From contig CM040426.1 in NCBI GenBank assembly GCA_022702705.1, positions 75,475,306 to 75,539,305 of the forward strand: a stretch of 64,000 bases of DNA, in the 5' to 3' direction. How positions within the stretch are numbered: the stretch's first letter is position 1; each line of letters begins with the position of its first letter. The translations under genes were made by a program, and so were the position numbers. The DNA is from Papilionanthe hookeriana x Papilionanthe teres. Lineage: Eukaryota; Streptophyta; Magnoliopsida; Asparagales; Orchidaceae. A model generated the notes under the pieces. It had not been told where the DNA came from. It made no database searches and saw only the letters and a program-made list of their open reading frames with translations. Of this stretch, positions 36,235-46,589 are shown piece by piece.

Positions 36235-39134
36235 GCATGTATATATTGTATAATTGATGAATACTATTTCAAGCCAAAAAGAGCCGAACACGAACGAACA
36301 AATCTTTGTTCGTGTTCGGCTCGTTAAGGCTTTTTAACTTAGCGAACGAGCCGAACACAAGCTTCTTCACAAGCCGAACATGAGCTGTTCGCGAACAACG
36401 AGCCGTTTTGATAGCTCTAACTGCATGAAGGTTTTACAAAAGATAGTCCACCAGGGTAGGGCTCAAACCTAGAGCATTATGTTCACCGAAGATGAATAGA
36501 GCAAGCTGAAAACCAGATAAGTTCATAATAGACCACCATTTAGAGTTAACGATTATGTAAGTAAGGATGCTCCGTTGTTTTAGGCTATTACAAAACATTG
36601 TTAAGCATTTTGTTAGCTTTCAATAACAAATTTACTTGAATGCTACAAGTGCATGTTCCAATGGATAATTATGTTAGTCATTGTTTGACATATAAAATAC
36701 AATAAATGTTCTATTAGTTTTTACTAACAAATTTTCTTGAACATATTGGACATATTTTAAAGAATGAATTCATTGGAATTTAGCTATCATTAAAATATTC
36801 TTAGGGAGAGATTTACTCCTCTTTCTTTGGGAGAAGCAAGATTTAGTCCTCTTACTTCACTTATTTAACAATCACTAATTTCACCTCCAAATGATTAAGA
36901 ATCAACCATAGGTCTCTCCTCTCCACCTCATTCCTGACATTTATAGCCCAAAATCTCTCCTGATCAAGAACCTAAGTTCCATATCATTCCTCGATCAGAT
37001 TCCACATACCTAATTAGCTAGAAAGGGCTAAAGTTTCATCCACTTTGACTATGGACACACTTCCATTACACCAAATCCAGTATTCAAACTTCTAAGCATA
37101 TATCTGCCTGTTCCGTTATTTTAATGATTTAGCCTGCAAGCTCCAGCATAAACCTTAACTTCAAATGAACTCCACCTTAACTTCGTTGGATGTCCCTTCA
37201 TTACTGCAATTTAATTTACAGTGAATTTATGTTCACTAAATTTCCTAAAGTAATGATATTAGTCACATCAACAATTTCCAAAAATATAATTCAATGAAAA
37301 ACCAAATACAAGTGATGGATATCAAGCTTGTATCTAGAAAGCCGATTTCAAAAATAGAAACATGTCATCAAACTGTTTGTGTGGTCCCAACAAATGCATT
37401 TTTTTTCAACAAGTGCAGTCATTATTAAACCCATCCTCTTCACAAACTCCACTCTTAAATATACAGCAAAATCTGACAATCAGTTAGAGATATAAATGTA
37501 TAAAGGGCAGCTCAGAAATATTCTCCAAGCATTTTAAGCAAGGAGTACACAGGTTAAAACAAGAACCAATCAACTGAAGGTATATCATGCATTTAACAGA
37601 TTCAAATAGCAATGGGTGTTTTTAACTGCTTTTTTTTTCTTTTCTTTTCTTTTTTCTTACTTTCGAACACAGTATGCAGCAGTGGTACCCAATTTAATAC
37701 TGCTTCATTTAGTCAAATTACATGCGATAAAATTAAACTGTAATATTAATTCAAATAAGAGCATTGCTTAACATGTACATAGTGTATTATGCACCAAAGG
37801 TAAAATTTAAAAGAAGTAAAAATTCATCCAAAAAAAAAAAAGACAATGAAAAATACAATTCTAAGGAAGAAAAAGTTATGGTATAAACACCATGCAAGCT
37901 AAAAAATAAAAGCAAGAAGAAAAGAAGAAATCAGCACTACTTAATTCAATTTACAATGAAAACAAATTCGTCATTAGAAGTGTACAATAATAAAGAAATA
38001 AAATTAATGAAGATGAAGCAACATTATCACAAGGAGAAACTATAAAGAATTAAAACCATATGTACTCTAAAAAAAAGCAACTGGATTGCAAAGAATATTT
38101 TAGATGATTGAGTGGGCTCTTCAACGCTTTGAGTGGAAGGGAAGCACCTCAATTTGCCTATAAAGAAACAAGTACAATATAACAAGCTTGACTAAATCTT
38201 GGAAAGCAGGCTTGATCAATACTCACCAAATGTTTTAATATATAGTGCAAACAGAAACATATAGAGATGATATATAAGTAATATTGAAATGATCAAATTG
38301 AACAACACATTCTGCTTGACTTTGCACTTTTACAAAATTATCGAAAACTGAATCAAGCAAGTAACATAGATGAAATAGTTGAAAAAATGGGTTCGAGATG
38401 AGCAAGCGATAAATTTTAAAACTTATCCTCTTTTGGAAATTTTCAAAAATACAGCAGTGCTAAATAAGAATACATCACAATATATTTCTCTACTAACTTC
38501 CATCGTCCGCTTCATCTAAGCTTCTCATCCTAACTTCTAGCATCTACTTCTTTAGAAAACTGACATGATTAAAGAATCACTGCTTGGAATGCTTGAGTGT
38601 AATATGTAGTTTCTTCTTCTTCTTCTTAATCAGAAAGAGAATGTTTATAGTGCTAAGAAGAAGCTACTACATATTTCACCGAAATTAACATAAAAAAACA
38701 ACCTATCCCAGCTTGCAATTACATAAAAGAAGAATAAGAAAAAGAAGAATACTCATCTCACCAAAATTGACGCGACGCGAACTCAAAATCTCAATTTGAA
38801 ACTACATGCATGCAACAAAGAAGAAGAAGAAGAAGAACAACAAAGAGAATTCCTCTAAAATCTAGAAAAATAATTTACCATCGAGCGGGTTGCTGTAGTT
38901 GACATAAGCGTAGCCAAGGGATCGCCCGGTATTAATATCCCTACAGACGCGCACCGAAACTACCCGCCCAACCTGGCTAAACAAATCGAACAGCTGAGAG
39001 TCGGTAACGTTCACATCAAGGTCCCCCACGTAAAGCGACGTCGAAGGGAACTGCGAAGCACCTCCGCCGCCGTTCGGCGTCGCCGCGCTAGGGCCTGACA
39101 CAGGTCCTTGGTGCGGTACCTGGATCTGCGACAT
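24239..39134 (-). CDS. Cytoplasmic poly(A)-binding protein, plant class II (PAB2/4/8 type), complete
   Basis: It binds mRNA poly(A) tails and supports translation and mRNA stability in the cytoplasm (family knowledge). Nine exons with GT-AG sites and matching phases are 39134-38879, 33368-33250, 33123-32467, 32378-32301, 32229-32140, 30986-30849, 26217-26035, 25381-25157 and 24475-24239. They sum to 1983 nt, or 660 residues plus TGA, a normal family length. Four RRMs lie at roughly residues 32-110, 121-198, 212-290 and 314-392 (RNP2 LYVGDL at 34; RNP1 SLGYAYVNY at 72; also KGYGFVQF, KCFGFVNF, GSGFVAF). A Pro/Gln/Met-rich linker follows, then a C-terminal MLLE domain from residue 583 with TGMLLEMDQTEVLHLLESP. 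The start is the ATG at 39134, giving MSQIQVPHQ; an upstream in-frame GTG is not a plausible start. Introns 1 (5.5 kb) and 6 (4.6 kb) are swollen by transposons. All domains look intact. Confidence 0.93.
24530..25065 (-). repeat. Dispersed repeat family R1, two inverted copies in PABP intron 8
   Basis: The block 24530-24780, read in reverse, carries ACATAAGAATTGAGTGGG and CACCTTTTCATACACAG as in family R1 (6150-6390). A second, shorter relative lies at 24910-25065 (ACCGCCTTAACTATGCATTA, TTTGGGAGGTATAAATGTAA). Both are noncoding. Confidence 0.55.
25695..25980. repeat. Unclassified 'gggactaaattg' repeat in PABP intron 7
   Basis: The stretch is rich in AATTTAGTCCC and its complement GGGACTAAATTGG in both orientations, a common noncoding repeat style in plants. 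I could not fix its ends. Similar 'cagtccctaaac' words flank the copia element at 30110. Confidence 0.4.
26363..26514 (-). mobile_element. Extra LTR copy, tandem to the 3' LTR of the intron 6 copia element
   Basis: This 152-bp LTR (TGAAGAAATGATT to ATCTCAACA) lies 236 bp from the 3' LTR at 26599. The intervening 'gtaaagtgtaaaaatagt' flank and the 'ctcacccca' polypurine-side sequence are duplicated with it. The arrangement is a tandem segmental duplication, not a second insertion. Confidence 0.8.
26599..30100 (-). mobile_element. Defective Ty1/copia retrotransposon in PABP intron 6
   Basis: Minus-strand element with 153-bp LTRs. The 5' LTR is 30100-29948, followed by a primer site TGGTATTAAAGCC matching initiator Met-tRNA. 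The 3' LTR is 26751-26599, preceded by the purine run TGGGGTGAG. Decayed pol is in order. Integrase C-terminal side (MKVFGCVCFLNNN) is at about 29038-28697. Reverse transcriptase (KSLYGLKQSSRSRFDKF) is at about 27949-27764, with the active-site YVDD turned into YVDN and followed by stops (27697-27686). RNase H (LWCDNKLAISIANNP, TKHVEIDSFFLKE) is at about 27088-26767. Gag and protease are not recognisable; the internal region is only 3.2 kb. About twenty differences between the LTRs suggest an old insertion. Confidence 0.88.
30260..30848. other. PABP intron 6, no feature recognised
   Basis: AT-rich intron sequence between the copia flank and exon 6; no coding or repeat structure recognised. 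Confidence 0.5.
33370..35889. other. PABP intron 1, proximal part
   Basis: AT-rich intron sequence. It contains the MITE at 34089-34365. Apart from that I see no element ends or coding frame. Confidence 0.5.
34089..34365. mobile_element. MITE with TTAA target duplication in PABP intron 1
   Basis: The left terminus GGCTTAATTGGAATTAC pairs with the right terminus read in reverse, GGCCCTAATTGGGATCGC, and both ends then run into T-rich arms (TTTTTGTTTTTATTTTT against TTTTTGGTTTTTATTTTT). The element is flanked by TTAA on both sides (34085-34088 and 34366-34369). It is about 277 bp long with no coding content. TTAA duplications are typical of piggyBac-like elements, but a PIF/Harbinger-like element with TTA/TAA cannot be excluded. 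Confidence 0.65.
35898..36419. mobile_element. hAT-like MITE, 522 bp, with exact 8-bp target duplication
   Basis: ACTGCATG occurs immediately on both sides (35890-35897 and 36420-36427). The termini are TAGGGGTTTAAACGAGCCG on the left and, in reverse from the right, TAGAGCTATCAAAACGGCTC, a hAT-like TAG start. Both ends continue into palindromic TTCG-rich arms (GTTCGTGTTCGGCTCGTT and its complement). An AT-rich centre contains (TA)21 at 36191-36232. There is no transposase, so it is non-autonomous. Relatives or fragments occur at 5297, 44667, 46590 and 55260. Confidence 0.85.
36428..38878. other. PABP intron 1, distal part
   Basis: AT-rich intron sequence with short CTT/AAG microsatellites (about 38615-38630 and 38817-38837). 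No element ends recognised. Confidence 0.5.
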
Positions 39135-39163
39135 CTGCTCGACCACTTATAACCTTACCTGCA

Positions 39164-39206
39164 CCTTTTTTTCCTCTTTTTTCTTTCTTTTTTTTCTGCT
39201 TTTCCT
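39164..39206 (-). promoter_or_regulatory. A-rich leader tract just upstream of the PABP start codon
   Basis: On the coding strand the 30-72 nt before the ATG are almost pure A with scattered G (AGAAAAAAAAGAAAG, then AAAAAAGAGGAAAAAAAGG). PABP messages in animals and plants commonly carry oligo(A) tracts in the 5' leader that the protein binds to restrain its own translation. The tract here is seen directly; the autoregulatory function is inferred. Confidence 0.6.
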
Positions 39207-39543
39207 ATTCTGCAATTACAAGAAAAAATACGTAGCCCGTATAAGATAGCAAACCTTCCTCTATCAGTAGCTAACCCTAGATAGATAATTTTTTTCTGAT
39301 TTTCTCGGGGTTTTTTGCTTTTTATGGATTGGAGAAGAAGTGATAGATCTAGAGAGAGAAGGAAAAAAAAGTTTAGATAGATAGGAGAGGAAGAATGGGA
39401 GGCAGCCCTGAACGGCACCGCGCCTGTTCCTCACGGCGGCGGCAGTGCCATATGCACGAGAAAATGAGAAACCCTAGCTTTGACCTTTTTACATCGGTCT
39501 GGACAAGCTCTCTCCATCCGATCTCGCCGTTCTTTACAGATGA

Positions 39544-39549
39544 CACGTG
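39544..39549. promoter_or_regulatory. G-box/ABRE-like motif upstream of PABP
   Basis: TGACACGTGGCAG contains the palindromic CACGTG core about 410 bp before the PABP start. Such motifs bind bZIP/bHLH factors in plants. Its use here is untested. Confidence 0.35.
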
Positions 39550-39666
39550 GCAGCATTCGGATTTGTTGATGAGGTTGCATTGATTTCATGTTTGTAACGT
39601 TGGAATTATAGTGTAAATAGTTGAGTCAAGCTAAATCCGTTATCAAGCTTAAAATCAAAGATTTAA

Positions 39667-39876
39667 GAGTCCGTTTAAGATGGTTTATAAGTGCGGTGAT
39701 GTTTTTGAAAATGTCATCTAATCATTTAGTTAACGCGTTTTTAAAAACATTATTTGCTAGGTTTGGATTTTTTACACTAAACGCAGGTCGCGGGTCGACC
39801 CCTGCGGCTGACCCGTGTGTCACGTTTCAGAACAAGCTGCTTATCCTGAAACGCACAAGCTGCCCCAAACAGATCC
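39667..39876. mobile_element. Tourist-like (PIF/Harbinger) MITE, 210 bp
   Basis: The left end GAGTCCGTTTAAGATGG and the reversed right end GGATCTGTTTGGGGCAG form the terminal inverted repeat. TAA flanks both sides (39664-39666 and 39877-39879). Termini and TAA duplication match the elements at 53450 and 56110. Confidence 0.7.
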
Positions 39877-40079
39877 TAAATTCGATCATAAGTCGGTTTA
39901 TTTATTACGAAGAAAAAAAATAATATTAATTTAAACTAATTTTATAATAATATATCAATTAATATAAACAGTTAAGTGCTAAATAATACTAAATATTAGT
40001 TTTTAAATATTTTGTAAAAATTTATAAGATTTTGAAATTTTACATATTTTGAGTATATTTTATATTAATATTTTTTTAA

Positions 40080-40219
40080 ACGAGTCAGTACATGAGTAAA
40101 CGAGTCTAGTCGGGGCTGACTCGAACATAGATTGTTAGCTCATTGAGCTCAGTTCATCAGCCACTATTTGAGTTGAGCTTGAGCCGACTCAATAGCCAGC
40201 TTGACTCATTTACACCCCT
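40080..40219. mobile_element. hAT-type repeat end (partial)
   Basis: The sequence ends CTCATTTACACCCCTA, the complement of a TAGGGGTGTAAATGAG terminus. It contains GACTCGAAC, GCTCATTGAGCTC and GAGCTTGAGCCGACTC words shared with the acyltransferase intron repeats near 53380 and 61240. The other end is not seen. Confidence 0.5.
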
Positions 40220-41685
40220 AATTTGAGCTGAGAGTTGTGTTGGACTGCGATTCGGACGAAGCAGGCTCGCGTGGGAGCCAGGTAGGTTTCGCGCAGGAGT
40301 TTGCGGAGGAGATCGCGGCAGTTCGCGGAAGCCTGGGAGATCGCGAAGGGAGTCCGACCTGGGGGTTCCAAGCATCGCGACGCAAAACAAGTTCGCGACA
40401 ACAGCGCGGAGCATGCCGTGGAGGTTTGCGGCGCGAAGCAGGCGACTCCGGTTCGCCGGAAGCCAGTCGGCGCCGGGGAACGGCGGCGGCCGGGCTGTTC
40501 GCGGGCAGGGAGTCTGCAACGTTGGAATGGTTGCGGCGGTTGGCGAGTCGTGTCTGGAGGCAGGAGTCGCGGCAGTTCGGGCAGTTCCTGATAGCAGGGA
40601 AGGAGGGAGTGGAAGGAATGAAGAAATCTTCCATTTATACTAGGAGAATATTCCTTGCGGAGAGAAATGAAACTACTGGGAAGGAGGTGGGAGGATTAAT
40701 CACCTTGGGCTAGGGAAGAATTCATTCATTCCAGGTAAAGGGAATCTGGGATTTCTACCACAGGAATATTCCCTCAAATTTTCTTCAGTCAGTTGTTGGC
40801 TGTGCTGGCAACTGCTTAATTAATCCCAGGTTTGGCTGAAAGCTAAGAAGGGAGAGGAAATCAGACTGTTTCCGCTGCTGCAGAGAAGGAATATTAATTC
40901 CTACAGAGGAGTTCGACCGGTTCAATAATCCGCGGGAAACAGAGGCTGTCCACCGCGAACAGGAGCCTCGTTTTGCGGGAAATTGAGGTGTTTAACCAGT
41001 TAAATTCACCGGTTCGTCGCAGGAGATTTTGCGACAGGTGGAGTTCGGCAGGGTGCAGGTGGCGAGTAGGCACGATTATTTCGTGAACAGGAGTTTCGTG
41101 GAGGTTTGCTTCGAACAGGTGCGAAGGGATTCGTGGCTCGCGGAAACAACAATTGACTGAGGTTACTGGTACGAACAGGAATTGTGCTTCGTGTGGAAAA
41201 TTTGATTGACGAATCACGGGAGAATCGCGGGAAAGTTGTTGCATTTGACAGAGAAAATTTCAGGTTTATTTAAATTTATTTGCGGAGTATTCTCTTTTGT
41301 TTCTCGAACCAAGGCAGAAAAATATGTTGCAGGATTAAATTATGATGGCAATTTCTGGTGCAAAATTCGAGATAGTGAAGTTCGGTGGAACCGGGAACTT
41401 CGGATTGTGACAGACAAAGGTGAAAGATTTGTTGGCACGACAAGGAATTTTGAAGGCATTGCGGGCCGAAATCGATGGTACTTATCTATCAGCTGTCGGG
41501 GAGTACAGTTGTAGGTGGAGTACACTCTGTCGGATCATATGATGAAATTGCAGCAGAAACTTTAACCAAGCCAGGTTAGATGGTTTGGTTGTCGAACCCA
41601 CTGGTGTAAGAAACTCCATGATCTATTTCTCCTAAAGGGCTGGATATTCACAAGGTGGAAATTTTCTCCTAAGGAAGGTGGAGAT
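40220..41685 (+). mobile_element. Internal noncoding remnant of a copia-type element (LARD-like)
   Basis: GC-rich sequence with repeated TCGCG, TTCGC and GCGGCAGTTCG words leads into the polypurine-like run AAGGAAGGTGGAGAT directly before the LTR at 41686. Frames up to about 158 codons exist on both strands but show no gag or pol motif. It is probably untranslated or degenerate retroelement sequence; its left boundary is unclear. Confidence 0.45.
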
Positions 41686-42107
41686 TGTTAGATGTATTTT
41701 TCCTAAGGGGCTGAATATTTGCTAAGGTGGAGATTTGTTTGGTAGACACATATACCGAGTGAAACATTTCTCCTAAGGTGCTTGATATTCGCCAAGGTGG
41801 AGAATTGTTAAGTATGACTCATATCTACTGAGGGAGTTTCTCGGTGAAGATGTGTGACTCCTGGTGAAAAAGGAGTGTCTCTTGGAAGTTAGTGGGTTGG
41901 GGGGAGCGAGGGCGTGTTTATAATTTATCCATAGGGTTTTTCTATAAATAGATGTGTAATCCTCTGGATATGTAACTCCTCTGAAATAGTGAAATTCATC
42001 GGCTCGCTCCCGAGGACGTAGACAATTCTTTTCCGAACCTCGTTAAATCTCTTGTGTTCTTCTGATTTGTGTCGATTTACGTTGTGTTCATCGTTATTTT
42101 CATAACA
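41686..42107 (+). mobile_element. Copia-type LTR, 422 bp
   Basis: It begins TGTTAGATG and ends CATAACA, so the ends are inverted TGTTA/TAACA. It is preceded by GGTGGAGAT, the classic copia polypurine context. Inside are a TATA-like TTTCTATAAATAGATG (about 41940) and the LTR 3' motif CCGAACCTCGTTAAATCTC (42037). No paired LTR or 5-bp target duplication was found. Confidence 0.75.
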
Positions 42108-42690
42108 AGTTGGACCACCAAATTTCAATTTTTATAGAGAAAAAATAAGAGAATCGGGGCATCAATTTTTTTAAATAAATCCTGATTTATATTCTTTTTT
42201 TTTTCATGATTTAGTTTTTCAAACAATTTTTTTAAACATATAATTTTGTCTCACAATAATTATTTTATTATTTTTAAAAAATTATGATTAAAATATTTAT
42301 TATAATTTAATCTACTTTAATGTTGCGGTTTTAATATTTTTTTTATTTTTTTTATATTTTTATATTTTTTTGTTTTTTTAAAGTTTTTTCTGTTTAAACG
42401 GTTCTCTCCAATTTAGATTCATAAGGCACAAGTTCAGCTAGCTGAGCTGAGTCCTGTACATACAACCCCAAACTAGGCAATATTCACATTAAAAAATGAA
42501 GTAAAACATAACAAGACATAAAAGATTACAATAGGAATAACAAAAATATATTGTTTTTTTAACACAAAAGCATTACATAAGCTACAAAAGAAATACAACA
42601 TAATAATTTCAAATCTAAATCCTAACGATTCAACTAATAAATTCTTAAAATTAAAAATTCAACGTCATTTTCTTACAATGATGTCAAAAT
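42108..42690. other. AT-rich intergenic sequence, nothing recognised
   Basis: Homopolymer-rich, noncoding. Confidence 0.5.
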
Positions 42691-44310
42691 TTTAATGCAA
42701 ATTAAGTGTTGTGAAATGTCGGTGATACACGCAAGTATACATATCAACCAAGTAATATATGAAACAGAGTCCGTTTATCAATCTTACGAGTAACGAGTGA
42801 ACTTCAAAAGTTTAAAAGAGCTCTAATTATCCGGTTTTGAGTGTAGCTTGAAGGTTCAAAAATTGGTGATTTTTAAATTTTTAATCCTAATATTTGTAAA
42901 AAGTAAATCCTATAACTAATTTTTAGGTTGAACAAGTGAATACGAGCCCTCTGAATTGGTTCCATGCAAATCATATCTAAATGATTCAAATAAAATTAAC
43001 AGCTAGGAAAAACGGTATTTTTTAGCCCTGTCCGGTGGTCGTATGAATATTGGGGTTTCATATTACAGTTAGTCCCTTAACCAGACAAAAACTTGAAGTG
43101 TTTACAAATTTTTATATATGATCACACTATCCTAACAATAATATACATATTTTCTTAGAATAACATTGATTAACTTTATTTTTCCACAAGCCTACTTCCG
43201 CAGTACTAAATCACAACCCATCTTAACTTCCTAAGCGACCGAGTTAGAAGTAAATTACAGGCTAAAAGATCAATTTAAGAGCAATTTACACCAATCACAT
43301 GATAAGGACAATTCTAATTTGTATTAAATCTAATTTAGAGGAGGAAGTGATGAAGAAAACATAAATTTCATTTCAAAGTCTAGAGTAACAAATTTAGAAC
43401 AATCTCAATACGATTATTCACTAAATCACATGAAATTACAATTCTTTACCATCAATTTGAGCACATAATGCTCTCTTACATTTTTTCTCTGTTGGAAGAA
43501 CTCTCACAACCTCTCACACCCTCCTAAGATTTCTCCAACGAAAGTCCGCAGCAAATATTTTTGAGTGACCCCTCCAATCTTTTCTTCTTTCTATTTGTCT
43601 CACCCTAGTGGTTGTGCGTTATTCTGTTGTGAAGAAGTGAAGCTCTTTTTCATTCAAAATTAACCCTTTTGTAGACAAAGATCACAACAACGAATCGCCA
43701 TTGGGACAAATTTATCATAACTCCCTAAGTTGGTTTGTCTGGCACCGGAGTTCTTCCATACAACACCAATGTCTCACGCTCTCTGAGTCTACATCACTCA
43801 TGGATCCTAGAGACAACGCCTTGGCATAAGAAGAAGTGATGCCCCTAGTTGAAGGGGGCACTGATCCGCCCCAAAGATGGCAAAAAAACACTAAGTTTAC
43901 TATGGGCACCTTTAAAAGGTGGCGCGTATGCACTTGGTGTGGTGCCTGGGCCACAGGTTATGGGCACCTATGCACTTGGCGCTCGGTTTTACAGGCATTT
44001 GGATGGCGTTAGCGTGCCCAAAATGGTGTGTGCACATTTAATTGGCAAGGGGCTCACCCAAAGGTGACTCCCGTGCACCACTCAAGATAGAGCATGATGA
44101 CCTGGTGGCTCAGGGCTTAGGGTTTGAAGTAGATTCCTTATATTTCACTCCAATATCTTATGATGTGTCTTTATAGCTCTCATAAATATATGTATCCTGC
44201 AATTGCATATAAACTATTTGGAAAAACAAAAATAAAATAAATAATAAAAAAATGCAAAAAAAATTTAGACAACTTTATCACACATCAGAATGCTTACAAG
44301 TTAGATAAAT
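42690..44310 (-). repeat. Unclassified retroelement-like fragment, partly shared with 8.07-8.53 kb
   Basis: On the minus strand the end near 44300-44100 matches the plus strand of 8070-8270. GC-rich GGCACC/GCGC words follow in both (43930-44010 and 8280-8410). The 42690-42770 end (minus: TATACTTGCGTGTATCACCG) resembles the untranslated region of large plant Ty3/gypsy elements. No coding motif is visible, so the class is uncertain. Confidence 0.4.
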
Positions 44311-44666
44311 TTATGAGACATTATTCTGAAGAAAATGACAATCACATAATATAACATATTACAAAGTTTTAACACAATTAAGTGTAAATTAGTTTTATGA
44401 GTTCTGACTTGTTCATAATAAAATTAATTTAAAAGAAAATACTCTCTTTGTTATTTATTTTTGAATCGGTTTTAAATCTTTTTATAGTTTGGTTTTATAT
44501 AGTTTGTTTGCATTTTTAAGAGTATTTCATAGATAATCTATCCAGTCTTGTATGCCCTTTATGTTTATGAACACCTATTTGAAAATTAATTCATGTTAAA
44601 GATATATAAAATCAATTTATATTTTTTTAATTCATGAAAAATTGTAATCTAATACGTTTCGCGAGT

Positions 44667-44840
44667 AGAGCTGTCAAAAAAGCTCGTTGTTCGCGAACAG
44701 TTTGTGTTCGGTTCGTCAAGAAGTTCGTGTTTGATTCGTTCGATAAGCAAACGAGAAGAACACGAACTATTTTTTTCGTTCGGTTTGTTAAACGAACCAA
44801 ACACGAATAGTGATGCATTCGTTCGTGTTCGGTTCGTTAT
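44667..44840. mobile_element. hAT-like MITE fragment
   Basis: The terminus TAGAGCTGTCAAAAAAGCTC is followed by TTCGCGAACAG and palindromic GTTCGTGTTCGGTTCGTT arms, matching the right end (reversed) of the 35898-36419 element. The opposite end is not found; it fades into AT-rich sequence. Confidence 0.6.
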
Positions 44841-45155
44841 TGTTCGAATTATAAAATAATTTAAAATAATTTTCTATAAAAAATTTATGATATTTTAAAA
44901 ATAGTTATACATTATAAGAATTTATCATATTTTAAATAATTAAAATTATAAGGTGTTTTGTGAAGCACAAAATACTAGTGAACCCTGATGAAGAAATTTA
45001 TTCAATCCTGGGTGTAAGTATCATTCAAAATTATCTCTTATTTAATATTTATTTTGGAAGTTTTTACACTTTTGGGTTGCCAGATTATTTGATAATTTAT
45101 TAGAGTTATTTCTTGACGCATTTCTTGAGGGAGAATTGTTGCCAATGGAAAAAAA

Positions 45156-45433
45156 TTGCATACGTCAACCGTACGCAGGAGCTGCGTAATTAATACATTA
45201 CATGGGGGTTAAACGGGGCTTACAAGGGTGTTACAAGCATGTTATAACCTCCTTATAACTCCCGTGTAACTCACTTGTAACCCGCGCGTTTCTATTTCAT
45301 CCATTTGTAGGTTACAAAGTTACAGGGGAGTTACATAGAGGGTACAAGAGAGTTATAACCCTCTTATAACCCCCGTGTAACCCCTGTGTACTCTATTACA
45401 TACGCAACTCCTGCGTACGGTTGACGTACACAA
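45156..45433. mobile_element. Mutator-like MITE with word-repeat interior (copy in GTTACA form)
   Basis: Terminal inverted repeats of 28 bp at 45161-45188 and 45401-45428 differ at a single base (TACGTCAACCGTACGCAGGA, then G(C/T)TGCGTA). A looser TTG start on each side makes the whole 278 bp. The 9-bp flanks GGAAAAAAA (45147-45155 and 45434-45442) are identical, though low in complexity. The interior repeats GTTACA, TGTAAC and TTATAAC words every 10-12 bp. There is no coding content. Related elements are at 51754, 59533 and 62838. Confidence 0.8.
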
Positions 45434-45444
45434 GGAAAAAAAAA

Positions 45445-46560
45445 TAAATAAATTGAAGTCAGTTAAAATTGTGCAATATTTTTCATTAAATCTCATACTA
45501 CTGGAAATCAAAAAAATTTGCTGAAGACGTTACATGACAATCCAAAGAGAAATAAAAATTCATTGATACGACATCCTGCTGACGGAGAAGCTTGGAAATT
45601 ATTCCATTTACAATATCAGGATTTGGCTTCAGATCAATAAAATATGTCTTAGTTTAGTGGCTGATGGGTTCAATCCTTTTAAGCTTATGAGTACCATATA
45701 CAATATTTGGCTAATGCTTTTTGTCTCATATAATTTATCTTTGGGATAAGACAAATTTGCTTCACAACCTCTGGCTGTCTGATTTATGGCATGATATGCA
45801 GTCTTATGATGTTGCAACTAGATAAAATTTTACATTACATGCAACATGTGTGGAGGGGTATCAAAGATAGATTTGCTTGCTCGTATTGTGGCGAGAATAT
45901 AGAATCATTTTGGCTATCAAAGTGTAAAAAATAATAATTATATGGGTCATCAAAGTAGTTGCCTGCAAGTCATATGGTTTATTAGCAGAAACAACACTTC
46001 GATAGCACAAAAGAATTAGCATTTGCCCCTAATGGAATCACTAGAACTCGAATCTTATCACAAGTTCAAAATTTACAATTGATTTTTTTGTAAATCTAAT
46101 AAGAAAGCCCAAAGAATTCTAAAAAGAAAGTACATAACTTTTAGAAAAAATGAACTTGGTTGATGCAATAAAATGGAAGAAGAAATATAGTTTCATTTGT
46201 TTGCTTTATTGGGAGAGTCATAAATTTCTACAAAATTTAGATGTGATGCATATACAAAAATATTTGTAATACATTCTTGTGGATCCAACTTAATGGTGAT
46301 AAAGCAAAGGATTATCTACAAGCCCGACGAGATTAAGTTGACATTGGAATAAAGAATGTGCTATTTCCTCGTATTCTAAAAAAAATGAAATGTTATTACC
46401 ATCTGAAAGATTGAAAAAAGCAAAAATGCATAAAATATACGCGTCCAACATTTTTAGAAATGTAAATGTTAGTGACAATAAAGTACATGTCTTAAAAGTC
46501 ATGAATGTTATGTTCTGATTTAGGATATTCTACTAATTGTGCTTAGATCACGTTCACATT
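45445..46560 (+). pseudogene. Decayed CACTA (En/Spm, TNP2-type) transposase fragment
   Basis: Reading through frameshifts, the conserved TNP2 blocks appear in order. First RHPADGEAWKLFH (about 45568), then ADGFNPFKLMSTIY (45660), LWHDMQSYDVATR (45785), FTLHAT, YMGHQ (45940), NLDVMHIQKYICNTF (about 46237) and QLNGDKAKDYLQARRD. The family's transposase cuts CACTA elements at their ends; this copy is dead, with many stops. Its element termini were not found, and the Mutator-like MITE lies directly upstream. Confidence 0.75.
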
Positions 46561-46589
46561 TAGAGAAAAAACGTTAGTCTTATTGTGGA

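Noticed and set aside
39135..39146. PABP start four codons upstream (in-frame GTG)
   Set aside because: No ATG there; the ATG at 39134 gives the usual MSQIQ-type plant N-terminus.
40157..40713. Overlapping GC-rich frames up to 158 codons on both strands
   Set aside because: They overlap each other in several frames, lack any known motif, and sit next to a copia LTR; high GC and few stops explain them.
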